In this document: piece after piece, positions 15,334-23,219 of the stretch
Position numbering within the stretch: position 1 is the stretch's first letter
How the letters are laid out: each line of letters starts with the position of its first letter
Assembly: GCA_022511065.1 (NCBI GenBank)
Contig: JAFLSG010000014.1
Span: forward strand, 1-46,433
Direction: 5' to 3'
Source: Prevotella sp.
GTDB taxonomy: Bacteria; Bacteroidota; Bacteroidia; Bacteroidales; Bacteroidaceae
DNA: 46,433 bases
Position numbers and translations under genes: made by a program
Notes under the pieces: generated by a model
What the model was told of the DNA's origin: nothing
Database searches by the model: none
The model's input: the letters and a program-made list of their open reading frames with translations, nothing else

Positions 15334-16227
15334 CTACTCGATTACCGCCGTGTTCTTCGTAATCTCTAACGATACCAGCGGGTTGTGATGACAGCGCAAC
15401 TCAGTGAGCGCCTCGTTGCGCGTCACGTTCAGCGAGGTAATCTGGTTGTTGTAGCACCACAGCTCCACCAACTCCGTGTTCCACGCCACGTTCAGGCGCG
15501 TCAGTTGGTTGTCATAGCAGCGCAGCTCCACCAGTTTCGGATTCTTCGAAGTGTCGAGCGCCGTCAGCTTGTTGTCATAGCAGCGCAGCTTCGTCAGTTC
15601 CGGGTTGTGCGTCACGTCAATCTCCGTCAGCTGGTTCAGGCAGCACCAGAAGAAGGTCAGCTTCGGGTTATTCGAAGTGTCGATGGCAGTGATGCCGTTG
15701 CCGTTACACCACAGCTCCTTCAGCTCCGGGTTGTGCGTCACATCGAGCGCCGTCAGCTGATTGTAGCAGCACCAGAGGAAGGTCAGCTTCGGGTTGTGCG
15801 TCACATCCAGCTCCTTCAGATTGTTGCTGTAACAGCGCAACTCGCTCAGTTCTGCATTCTTCGTCACATCTATCTCGTTCAAGTGATTGCAGTAGCAGTT
15901 CAGCTCCACAAGTTTCGCGTTCTGGGTCACGTCAAGCTCCTTCAGCTGATTGTTGAAGCAGCTCAGCACCCTCAGTTCGGGGTTTTTCGACACATCAATC
16001 TTGGTCAGCGTGTTGAAACTGCACTGCAACTCCTGCAGTGCGGGGAACAGCTCGATGCCCGTCAGGTCGCCGATGCTGCTGCGGTGTACGTCAATCAAGG
16101 TCACCCCCTTGATGGCGTCCTCCGTGATTTTTCCGCCCCATGCGTAATCCTGTTCAAGCAGGTACTTGCGGAAATTGGCATCCGGGAAGTTCTTCTCGTC
16201 CACTAAAATCACTTTCTTTTCTTCCAT
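15334..16227 (-). CDS. Leucine-rich-repeat protein, eleven 21-residue Cys-ladder repeats, no signal peptide
   Basis: The 297-residue protein has an N-terminal cap (residues 1-63, with ILVDEKNFPDANFRKYL) and then eleven repeats of exactly 21 residues (64-294). The repeat pattern is LxxLxCxxNxLxxLDVxxNP. Every repeat has Cys at position 6 and Asn at positions 9 and 19. The cap resembles that of secreted LRR proteins of gut bacteria (LRR-internalin type), yet no signal peptide or sorting domain is present. The start is set by a strong AGGAG ribosome site nine bases upstream, unusual for this phylum, and no upstream in-frame extension with a signal sequence is visible. Its function is unknown; it is likely a protein-binding scaffold in the cytoplasm. 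Confidence 0.85.
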   Translation of the reverse strand: MEEKKVILVDEKNFPDANFRKYLLEQDYAWGGKITEDAIKGVTLIDVHRSSIGDLTGIELFPALQELQCSFNTLTKIDVSKNPELRVLSCFNNQLKELDVTQNAKLVELNCYCNHLNEIDVTKNAELSELRCYSNNLKELDVTHNPKLTFLWCCYNQLTALDVTHNPELKELWCNGNGITAIDTSNNPKLTFFWCCLNQLTEIDVTHNPELTKLRCYDNKLTALDTSKNPKLVELRCYDNQLTRLNVAWNTELVELWCYNNQITSLNVTRNEALTELRCHHNPLVSLEITKNTAVIE

Positions 16228-16324
16228 AATTAATTTCTCCTATCTCTTTTTAGTTATAATTTATTCGCTCTTTAGGGTCATAGTGTCAGTAGTTGCATTA
16301 TAGTCATCAATATCAATTTCTTTG

Positions 16325-16356
16325 CAAATTTACATGATTTTTCCAAAATAATACAA
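16325..16356 (-). promoter_or_regulatory. Promoter of the LRR gene
   Basis: Minus-strand TTG (16354-16356), 21-bp spacer, TAAATTTG (16325-16332). The leader to the ATG is about 95 bases. Confidence 0.6.
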
Positions 16357-16865
16357 TAATTTGCTAAAAAAAGCATAGTTTTGGGTGCATTTTTTATGAA
16401 ATCGGCGGAAATGGAGGGGTAAAATGCCCTTGATGGCTTACTTTTGAGTAGTGGAATAAGCAGTAATCTTAACGGAATAAAGCGTAACTTTATGCAAATA
16501 AAATGCAATGTTAGGAGGTGAAGGGAGGCGGAAATGGAGAATGTAGTGCCGTTTGTCACATGTCATATTAAGCACCTTTCAATTTGCGGATGAAGCATCG
16601 CAAAATGTTACATTGTTACATGTTACATGTTACATTAAGCACCTTCCGATGTGCAGAAAATAAGAGAAAGTAATTATATATTATTATATATATTATAATA
16701 TATATAATAATATAATATATATACGTTATTTATTCACACACTCTTTTTGAGAATATGAAACGACCTTAATGTAACATGTAACATGTAACAATGTAACAAT
16801 TCGGAATTGAAACGACCTTTGTGTGACATGTGCGAATGTGACGAAAACGAAGAGGAGTGAAAAAA
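16357..16865. other. Gene-free spacer holding a large interrupted palindrome
   Basis: No credible gene; a hydrophobic minus-strand ORF at 16278-16559 overlaps the LRR promoter and has no family features. Positions 16357-16550 show nothing specific. The palindrome at 16557-16832 is listed separately. Confidence 0.65.
16557..16832. repeat. 276-bp interrupted palindrome with TGTTACAT iterons and AT-rich core
   Basis: A perfect 33-bp inverted repeat (16606-16638 and 16766-16798) is built of four overlapping TGTTACAT units per arm. Between the arms lies a perfect 38-bp A/T-only palindrome (16677-16714). Outside the arms, CACATGTCA (16557-16565) pairs with TGACATGTG (16824-16832), and TTTCAATT (16577-16584) pairs with AATTGAAA (16805-16812), on the same symmetry axis. 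It ends 34 bp before the GH13 promoter. It could be a protein-binding or cruciform-forming site or a relic of a mobile or replication element; there is no gene inside. Confidence 0.9.
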
Positions 16866-16897
16866 TTTGGTGGTTTCGGAATTTTTTCGTACCTTTG
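16866..16897 (+). promoter_or_regulatory. Promoter of the GH13-GH115-GH35 operon
   Basis: TTTG (16866-16869) and TACCTTTG (16890-16897) are 20 bp apart; the ATG follows 37 bp later. It lies just downstream of the large palindrome. Confidence 0.75.
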
Positions 16898-16934
16898 CAT
16901 CTTAGAATAACAAAGAAAACCAATAACCGAAAGA

Positions 16935-18815
16935 ATGAAACGAATCTTACTTTTGATGGCCCTCGTGGCAAGTGTGATGACTATGAACGCAGCAAAGAAG
17001 AACTTGATTGACAGAATCGAGCCGACCGACTGGTATGTGGGTATGAAGAACCCCACGGTGCAGCTGATGGTCTATGGCAAGGGCATCCGCGATGCGGAGA
17101 GCGTGACGACCGATTATCCCGGCGTGGTGATTGACAGCATCGTGAGGCTCGACTCGCCCAACTATCTGCTCATCTACCTCAACCTCCGCGAGGCGAAGGC
17201 GGGCACGATGACGCTCACGCTCCAGAAGGGCAAGGCGAAGGAGCGGGTGACCTATCAACTAAAAGAGCGAGAGATGGCGGGCGACAAGCGCATCGGATTC
17301 ACCAACGCTGACGTGCTCTACATGCTGATGCCCGACCGATTTGCGCAGGGCGCGGGCCACAATCCGCAGGTGGCGGGGATGCGCACTTATAAGGAAGACC
17401 GCACGCAGCCATCGCTGCGCCACGGAGGTGACTTGAACGGCATCCGCGAGCATCTTGACTACTTCACCGACCTCGGCGTGACGGCGCTATGGCTCACGCC
17501 CGTGCTGGAGAATGACTCGCCCGACTCGGACAACGGTTTTGCGACCTACCACGGCTACGCCACAACAAATTACTACCGCGTGGACCCGCGATTCGGAACG
17601 AACGAGGACTATCGCCGCCTCTGTGACGAGGCTCACGCCAAGGGGCTGAAGGTGGTGATGGACATGATATTCAACCACTCGGGACTGGAGCATCCGTGGA
17701 CGATGGACATGCCGGCAAACGACTGGCTCAACGTGCCTGAATGGCTCGGCGGCGACAGAAGCCGATACCTGCAAACCTCCTACAAGCTCACGCCCGTGCT
17801 CGACCCCTATGCCTCGGAGGTGGACTTGAAGGAGACGGTAGAGGGGTGGTTCGTGCCCACGATGCCCGACCTCAATCAGCACAACCCGCACCTGATGCGC
17901 TACCTCATACAAAACTCCATCTGGTGGATTGAGACGGTGGGCATCAACGGCATACGCATGGACACCTACCCCTACGCCTACGCCGATGCAATGGCGCAAT
18001 GGATGAAGGAGCTGGACGAGGAATACCCGAACTTCAACACCGTGGGCGAGACGTGGGTGACTGAACCTGCCTACACCGCCGCATGGCAGAAGGACTCGAA
18101 ACTCGCCAAGACCAACAGCTACCTGAAGACGGTGATGGACTTTAGTTTCTTTGACAAAATCAATCAGGCGAAGAGCGAGGAGACTGACCCTTGGTGGAAC
18201 GGGCTCAACAGGCTTTACAGCAACTTCGTCTATGACTATCTCTATCCCAATCCGTCGTCGGTGATGGCATTCATAGAGAACCACGACACCGACCGCTTCC
18301 TCGGCAACGGCCGCGACACACTCGCCCTGAAACAGGCTCTCGCCCTGCTGCTCACCGTGAACCGCATCCCGCAACTCTATTACGGTACGGAGGTGCTGAT
18401 GAACGGCACGAAGGAGGTAACTGACGGCAACGTGCGCAAGGATTTCCCCGGCGGTTTCCCCGGCGACGAGCACAATGCCTTCACCCGTGAGGGGCGCACG
18501 AAGGCGGAGCAATCAATGTTTGCATGGACGAGCCGGCTGCTGAAATGGCGCAAGGGCAACGAGGTGATTTCAAAGGGCACGCAAAGGCAATTCATCCCCT
18601 ACAACGGCGTATATGTCATCGCCCGCGAATATCAGGGCAAGACGGTGCTGACGGTGCTCAACGGCACATCGAAGCCCGCCACGTGGGAGGTGAGCCGCTA
18701 TGCGGAAGTCATCAAGGATTGCAATGCCGCAAAAGACATCCTGACCAACCGCCGCTATGACCTCTCGAAGAACGTGGAGATGAAGCCGAGGCAGAGCCTT
18801 GTGCTTGAGTTCTAA
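16935..18815 (+). CDS. GH13 alpha-glycosidase, SusA-like neopullulanase / cyclomaltodextrinase
   Basis: The 626-residue protein has a signal peptide (MKRILLLMALVASVMTMNA), a cyclomaltodextrinase N-terminal domain (about 25-115), the GH13 barrel (about 125-530) and a C-terminal beta-domain. Catalytic residues are visible: nucleophile Asp in GIRMDTY (near 341), acid/base Glu in VGETWV (near 371) and the transition-state Asp in IENHDTDRF (near 451). Homologues such as SusA hydrolyse alpha-1,4 bonds in maltodextrins or pullulan in the periplasm. It is the first gene of a run with GH115 (72 bp away), which is odd because the rest of the locus targets beta-linked plant wall glycans. Confidence 0.88.
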   Translation: MKRILLLMALVASVMTMNAAKKNLIDRIEPTDWYVGMKNPTVQLMVYGKGIRDAESVTTDYPGVVIDSIVRLDSPNYLLIYLNLREAKAGTMTLTLQKGKAKERVTYQLKEREMAGDKRIGFTNADVLYMLMPDRFAQGAGHNPQVAGMRTYKEDRTQPSLRHGGDLNGIREHLDYFTDLGVTALWLTPVLENDSPDSDNGFATYHGYATTNYYRVDPRFGTNEDYRRLCDEAHAKGLKVVMDMIFNHSGLEHPWTMDMPANDWLNVPEWLGGDRSRYLQTSYKLTPVLDPYASEVDLKETVEGWFVPTMPDLNQHNPHLMRYLIQNSIWWIETVGINGIRMDTYPYAYADAMAQWMKELDEEYPNFNTVGETWVTEPAYTAAWQKDSKLAKTNSYLKTVMDFSFFDKINQAKSEETDPWWNGLNRLYSNFVYDYLYPNPSSVMAFIENHDTDRFLGNGRDTLALKQALALLLTVNRIPQLYYGTEVLMNGTKEVTDGNVRKDFPGGFPGDEHNAFTREGRTKAEQSMFAWTSRLLKWRKGNEVISKGTQRQFIPYNGVYVIAREYQGKTVLTVLNGTSKPATWEVSRYAEVIKDCNAAKDILTNRRYDLSKNVEMKPRQSLVLEF

Positions 18816-18887
18816 GGACACGCTCCCGCAAACAAACAATCAAACAATATTCAACCATCAAGGTTCAACCACCTAAAACATACAACG

Positions 18888-21440
18888 ATGAATAAGACAT
18901 CCCATCAGAATCGTGCGGCATCCCGCACTTTCCACCGCTACGCCAAGCGTATGCTGACATCGGTCGCCATGTGGCTCACCATCGTGGCCTCACTCATCCT
19001 CTCAATGCCCGCAAATGCCGCAGAGCCATTCGTGGCGTTCAGCGCGTCTGAGAATGCGCTTCCGATACACAATGGTACGATAGGCATGGATGCAAGGGAG
19101 CATAGTTGCGTGATACGTGCCGCCAATACGCTGACGGAAGACATGGAGCGCGTAACGGGCGTGAAGCCCCTGATGCTGACCGACGGCGGTGCGAGTGCCA
19201 CCATCCTCATAGGCACGGTAGGCATCAACCCGCAGATAGACCGGTGGGTGAAACAAGGCGTGCTTAGCGACCTGAAAGGAAAAACGGAAAAGTATGTCAT
19301 CAAGACCATCGGCGACCAGTTGGTCATCGCGGGCAGCGACAAGCGCGGCACGGTGTATGGCATCTATGAGTTGTCAAAGCAGATGGGTGTGTCGCCGTGG
19401 TACTATTGGGCTGATGTGCCTGTGGAGAAGCATGCGGAGGTATATGCCTTAAAGGGCGAATATACCGACGGCGAGCCGGCTGTGCGCTATCGGGGCTTGT
19501 TCCTCAACGACGAGGCGCCCTGCTTGACTTCGTGGGTATATAACACCTTCGGCACGCAATACGGCGGGCACGACTTCTATGAAAAAGTGTTTGAATTGAT
19601 ATTGCGCCTGAAAGGTAACTATCTATGGCCTGCCATGTGGGGATGGGCATTCTATGCTGACGACCCCGAGAACCTCAAGACGGCAGACGCGATGGGCGTG
19701 ATGATGGGCACATCGCACCATGAGCCGATGGCGCGCAACCACCAGGAATATGCCCGCGACCGCAAGGGATGGGGCGCATGGAACTATGCGACCAACAAGG
19801 AGAGCCTTGACCGCTTCTTCCGCGAGGGCATCGAGCGCATGAAGGCGACGGACGACATTGTGACCATCGGCATGCGAGGCGACGGCGACGAGGCGATGGG
19901 CAAGGGTACGGACACCCGTCTGTTGCAGAGCATCATTGAGAACCAACGCAGGATTATCAAGGAAGTGACGGGTAAGCCCGCGAAGGAGACACCACAAATT
20001 TGGGCGCTCTATAAGGAGGTGCAAGACTATTACGATGCAGGGCTTCGCGTGCCTGACGATGTGACCGTGTTGCTTTGCGATGACAACTGGGGCAATGTGC
20101 GCCGATTGCCGACCGCCGAAGAATTGAAGCGCAAGGGCGGATGGGGGCTTTACTATCATGTGGACTACGTGGGTGCGCCCCGCAACTCGAAGTGGCTCAA
20201 CGTGACCCCGATACAAAACATGTGGGAGCAGTTGAAACTTGCCTACGAGGGGGGCATCCAGAAACTATGGATTCTGAACGTGGGCGACTTGAAGCCGATG
20301 GAATATCCGATACAACTGTTCATGGACATGGCTTGGAATCCCGGGGCTTTCCGCGTCGATAACCTGCTCGGGCATACCCGCCGATTCTGCGCTGAGAGTT
20401 TCGGTGAGGCACAGGCAGACGAAGCCGCAAGCATCCTCAACCTCGTGAGCAAATATAATGGCCGCATCACCGCTGAAATGCTCGACGCCACGACCTACAC
20501 CGCTGATGAGTTTGCACAGGTGGTGGCAGACTATCAAGCCCTCGAAGCGCGTGCCCTCCGCCAATATATCACGCTCGAGGAGAATCAGCGTGATGCCTAC
20601 CGCCAACTGATACTCTTCCCCGTACAGGCGATGGGGAATATCTATGAGATGTACCACGCACAGGCGATGAACCATCTGCTTGCGGCGCAAAACGACCCGG
20701 AGGCTAACCTATGGGCTGACCGCTGTCGTGAGGCATTCAGGCGCGACTCGCTGCTCTGCCGGCAATACAACAAGGAGATGGCTGGCGGCAAGTGGGACGG
20801 TATGATGACGCAGAAGCACATCGGCTACACCTCGTGGAACGATGACTTCCCTCATGATGTATGCCCCGAACTGAAGGAGGTGAAAGGCACGGGACGCCCC
20901 GTATTCTCGTCCCGTGACGGCTATGTAAGCATCGAGGCAGAGCATACTTTCAGTCGCACCGACGCAGCAAATGCCCAATGGACGGTCATCCCCTACATGG
21001 GGCGCACGCTGAGTGGTATCGCCCTGATGCCCTACACCGTGCCAACAGACGATGCTACCCTCACCTACCGCTTCAAGGCACCGGAAAATGCTACGGATGC
21101 CAAGATTCACATCGTGGTGAAATCCACGCTTGACTTCCTTGATAAGGGCGGTCATGTGTATGATGTGCGTATGGACGGTGGTGAGACGGTCAGCGTGAAC
21201 TTCAACAGCAACCTGAACGAGAAGCCCCAGAACATCTATTCCGTCTATTATCCCACCGTGGCTCGCCGCGTGGTGGAGAAGATTGTAGAACTGCCCTTGA
21301 AAGCGAGCGCTGACATCCACGAACTGACCCTCCATCCGCAAGACCCGGGCATCGTGTTTGAGAAGATTGTCATTGACTTCGGTGGGTATCAGCCGCAGTA
21401 TTTGTTTGGCAAGGAGTCGCCGAAAGTTTTTGAGGAGTAG
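18888..21440 (+). CDS. GH115 xylan alpha-1,2-glucuronidase
   Basis: The 850-residue protein matches GH115 over its length: an N-terminal domain (ILIGTV, KRGTVYGIYELSKQMGVSPW), the catalytic barrel (LRLKGNYLWPAMWGWAFY, GTSHHEPMARN, TIGMRGDGDEAM, VLLCDDNWGN, WILNVGDLKPMEYP) and a C-terminal domain starting near residue 670 (VSIEAEHTF). GH115 enzymes remove (4-O-methyl-)glucuronic acid from internal and terminal xylose residues of glucuronoxylan. A signal peptide is preceded by an unusually long basic leader (about 20 residues), so a later start near residue 22 (MLTSVAMWLTIV) is possible. It is followed by the GH35 gene. Confidence 0.92.
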   Translation: MNKTSHQNRAASRTFHRYAKRMLTSVAMWLTIVASLILSMPANAAEPFVAFSASENALPIHNGTIGMDAREHSCVIRAANTLTEDMERVTGVKPLMLTDGGASATILIGTVGINPQIDRWVKQGVLSDLKGKTEKYVIKTIGDQLVIAGSDKRGTVYGIYELSKQMGVSPWYYWADVPVEKHAEVYALKGEYTDGEPAVRYRGLFLNDEAPCLTSWVYNTFGTQYGGHDFYEKVFELILRLKGNYLWPAMWGWAFYADDPENLKTADAMGVMMGTSHHEPMARNHQEYARDRKGWGAWNYATNKESLDRFFREGIERMKATDDIVTIGMRGDGDEAMGKGTDTRLLQSIIENQRRIIKEVTGKPAKETPQIWALYKEVQDYYDAGLRVPDDVTVLLCDDNWGNVRRLPTAEELKRKGGWGLYYHVDYVGAPRNSKWLNVTPIQNMWEQLKLAYEGGIQKLWILNVGDLKPMEYPIQLFMDMAWNPGAFRVDNLLGHTRRFCAESFGEAQADEAASILNLVSKYNGRITAEMLDATTYTADEFAQVVADYQALEARALRQYITLEENQRDAYRQLILFPVQAMGNIYEMYHAQAMNHLLAAQNDPEANLWADRCREAFRRDSLLCRQYNKEMAGGKWDGMMTQKHIGYTSWNDDFPHDVCPELKEVKGTGRPVFSSRDGYVSIEAEHTFSRTDAANAQWTVIPYMGRTLSGIALMPYTVPTDDATLTYRFKAPENATDAKIHIVVKSTLDFLDKGGHVYDVRMDGGETVSVNFNSNLNEKPQNIYSVYYPTVARRVVEKIVELPLKASADIHELTLHPQDPGIVFEKIVIDFGGYQPQYLFGKESPKVFEE

Positions 21441-21476
21441 TAAGGAATAAAAGATACAAAGCAAGGCGTGAGAAGA

Positions 21477-23159
21477 ATGCAACGTATGAATGCAAAAGAG
21501 ATTATGAGTGTAAGGCGATTTGTGAAAGTAAGGCAAAACACGACAAGATTTATCGGCGTCATCCTCTTCGCCTTGCTTGCGATGTCCTCGCAAGCCAACA
21601 GCAGCAAAAGCATAACACTCCCCCAAGGCATCATACTCGGTGGTGAGTTAAGCAATTCAGCGGCGACATCAGTAGCAGACATCGACGAGGTGATGCCGCG
21701 AATGCGGGCGGCAGGCCTCAACACCGTACTCATCCCCGCTTATTGGGAACTGATGGAACCGAGCGAAGGGCAATTTGACTTCACGCTCATTGACCGCATC
21801 ATAGACCAAGCGAGGGCACAGCAAATGAATGTGATTCTGCTATGGTTTGGGGCGTGGAAGAACTCAATGAGTTGCTATGCACCGAGTTGGTTCAAGGAGA
21901 ATACAAAGCGATTTCCTCGCGCCGAGACGCGCACAGGCAAGCCTTTGGAGATAGCCACGGCATTCTCCAACGAGGTGCTTCAAGCAGATATGCGGGCATT
22001 TCTCGCCCTCATCCGCCACTTGAAAGAGACTGACGACAGTCAGCGCACGGTAACGATGGTGCAGATAGAGAATGAAATCGGGATGCTCGAGGATGCTCGC
22101 GACCATTCTCCCTTAGCGGAAAAGGCTTATAGGCAAGATGTACCCACCCCTCTGCTAAAGGCATTGGGGCTGAAGCAAAAGGGCACATGGAGTGAGATAT
22201 TCGGTACTGACCTTTATGCCGATGAGCAGTTTCAGGCATGGCACTATGCCTGCTATGTGCAGCAATTGGCTGCGGCAGCCCATCAGGAGTATGACATCCC
22301 TTTCTTCGTAAACGCGGCCATGAACAGCCGAGGGCGTAAACCCGGTGAATATCCATCGGCTGGCCCGCTCGCACATTTGGCAAAGATTTGGAAATGTGCC
22401 GCACCCGATGTTGCCCTGCTATCGCCCGACATCTACGATACAGGCTTCAAGGGTTGGGCGGCTCAGTATGCAATGCCCGACAATCGGCTTTTTATCCCGG
22501 AGACGCGCAGTTGTATGAATACGGGTGTGCGCGCCCTCTATACTTTCGGAGAGTACAAGGCATTGGGATTCTCACCCTTCGCCATCGACCAAGCCTCCGC
22601 AGAAGAAGTCTCACAAGTGACGCAAGCATATAATCTGCTCCGCCAACTCTCAAGTATTGACTTCCGCAAGCCTTCGCTCCCAACGTGGGGATTGCTGTTT
22701 GATAAGGAAGATCAAGAGCGCACCATCACCGACGGCAATCTTGTGCTGACCTGCCGCCATTTCTTTACCCTGCCGTGGGATGCCCGGGCTACTGACGGCT
22801 CAGAATGGCGTGAAGGGGGTGGCATCATCGTGCGCCTCAATCCCAATGAGTACATTGTGGCGGGTAGTGGCATCGTGGTGGAGTTTCATACCGCTACTGA
22901 GCAGCAGCAACTGACGGCACAGCAATTAGGTGAGGACGGTTTTGCGGAAGCGGGGAGTGGAGATGCGGGTAATGCGCAAAAGAAGCAATGGAAAGGAAAG
23001 CGCGTAGGCTTGACTTTCGTGAATCAGATTTCCATCAGCGAAGACGGTACGCTGAACTATATTCGCCGTGACAACGGAGACCAAAGCCATCAGGGGAGAC
23101 ACGCACGCATCTCCCCCGATGATTACAAAATCCTGCACATCAAACTTTACGAATACTGA
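21477..23159 (+). CDS. GH35 beta-galactosidase-like enzyme with DUF5597-type C-terminus
   Basis: The protein has about 560 residues. I chose the ATG at 21477; an in-frame GTG at 21468 and ATGs at 21486 and 21504 are alternatives, and only the last gives a signal peptide of usual length (FIGVILFALLAMSSQANS). The GH35 barrel shows the acid/base Glu in VQIENEIG (near 198) and the nucleophile Glu in FIPETRS (near 341). The C-terminal part (about 400-560, WREGGGIIVRLNPNEYIVAG) fits DUF5597. Family members release terminal beta-galactose; here the target could be galactosyl side chains of xylan or xyloglucan. It converges with the regulator gene. Confidence 0.85.
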   Translation: MQRMNAKEIMSVRRFVKVRQNTTRFIGVILFALLAMSSQANSSKSITLPQGIILGGELSNSAATSVADIDEVMPRMRAAGLNTVLIPAYWELMEPSEGQFDFTLIDRIIDQARAQQMNVILLWFGAWKNSMSCYAPSWFKENTKRFPRAETRTGKPLEIATAFSNEVLQADMRAFLALIRHLKETDDSQRTVTMVQIENEIGMLEDARDHSPLAEKAYRQDVPTPLLKALGLKQKGTWSEIFGTDLYADEQFQAWHYACYVQQLAAAAHQEYDIPFFVNAAMNSRGRKPGEYPSAGPLAHLAKIWKCAAPDVALLSPDIYDTGFKGWAAQYAMPDNRLFIPETRSCMNTGVRALYTFGEYKALGFSPFAIDQASAEEVSQVTQAYNLLRQLSSIDFRKPSLPTWGLLFDKEDQERTITDGNLVLTCRHFFTLPWDARATDGSEWREGGGIIVRLNPNEYIVAGSGIVVEFHTATEQQQLTAQQLGEDGFAEAGSGDAGNAQKKQWKGKRVGLTFVNQISISEDGTLNYIRRDNGDQSHQGRHARISPDDYKILHIKLYEY

Positions 23160-23219
23160 TGCTTGCCATCAGCCCATCAACGTGATGCCATCAGCCTCCC
23201 GATGTGAGCCTGACAGCAC

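Noticed and set aside
16278..16559. 93-codon hydrophobic minus-strand ORF
   Set aside because: It overlaps the promoter of the LRR gene, is AT-rich with low-complexity leucine content, has no ribosome site and no family resemblance.
17487..18512. Long minus-strand ORF opposite the GH13 gene (similar ones at 42255-43748, 28704-30407, 45180-46187, and plus-strand ones at 5355-6137 and 10725-11558)
   Set aside because: They lie fully antisense to genes with clear family motifs and catalytic residues, show no recognisable domains, and arise from the GC-rich codon bias of the real genes.
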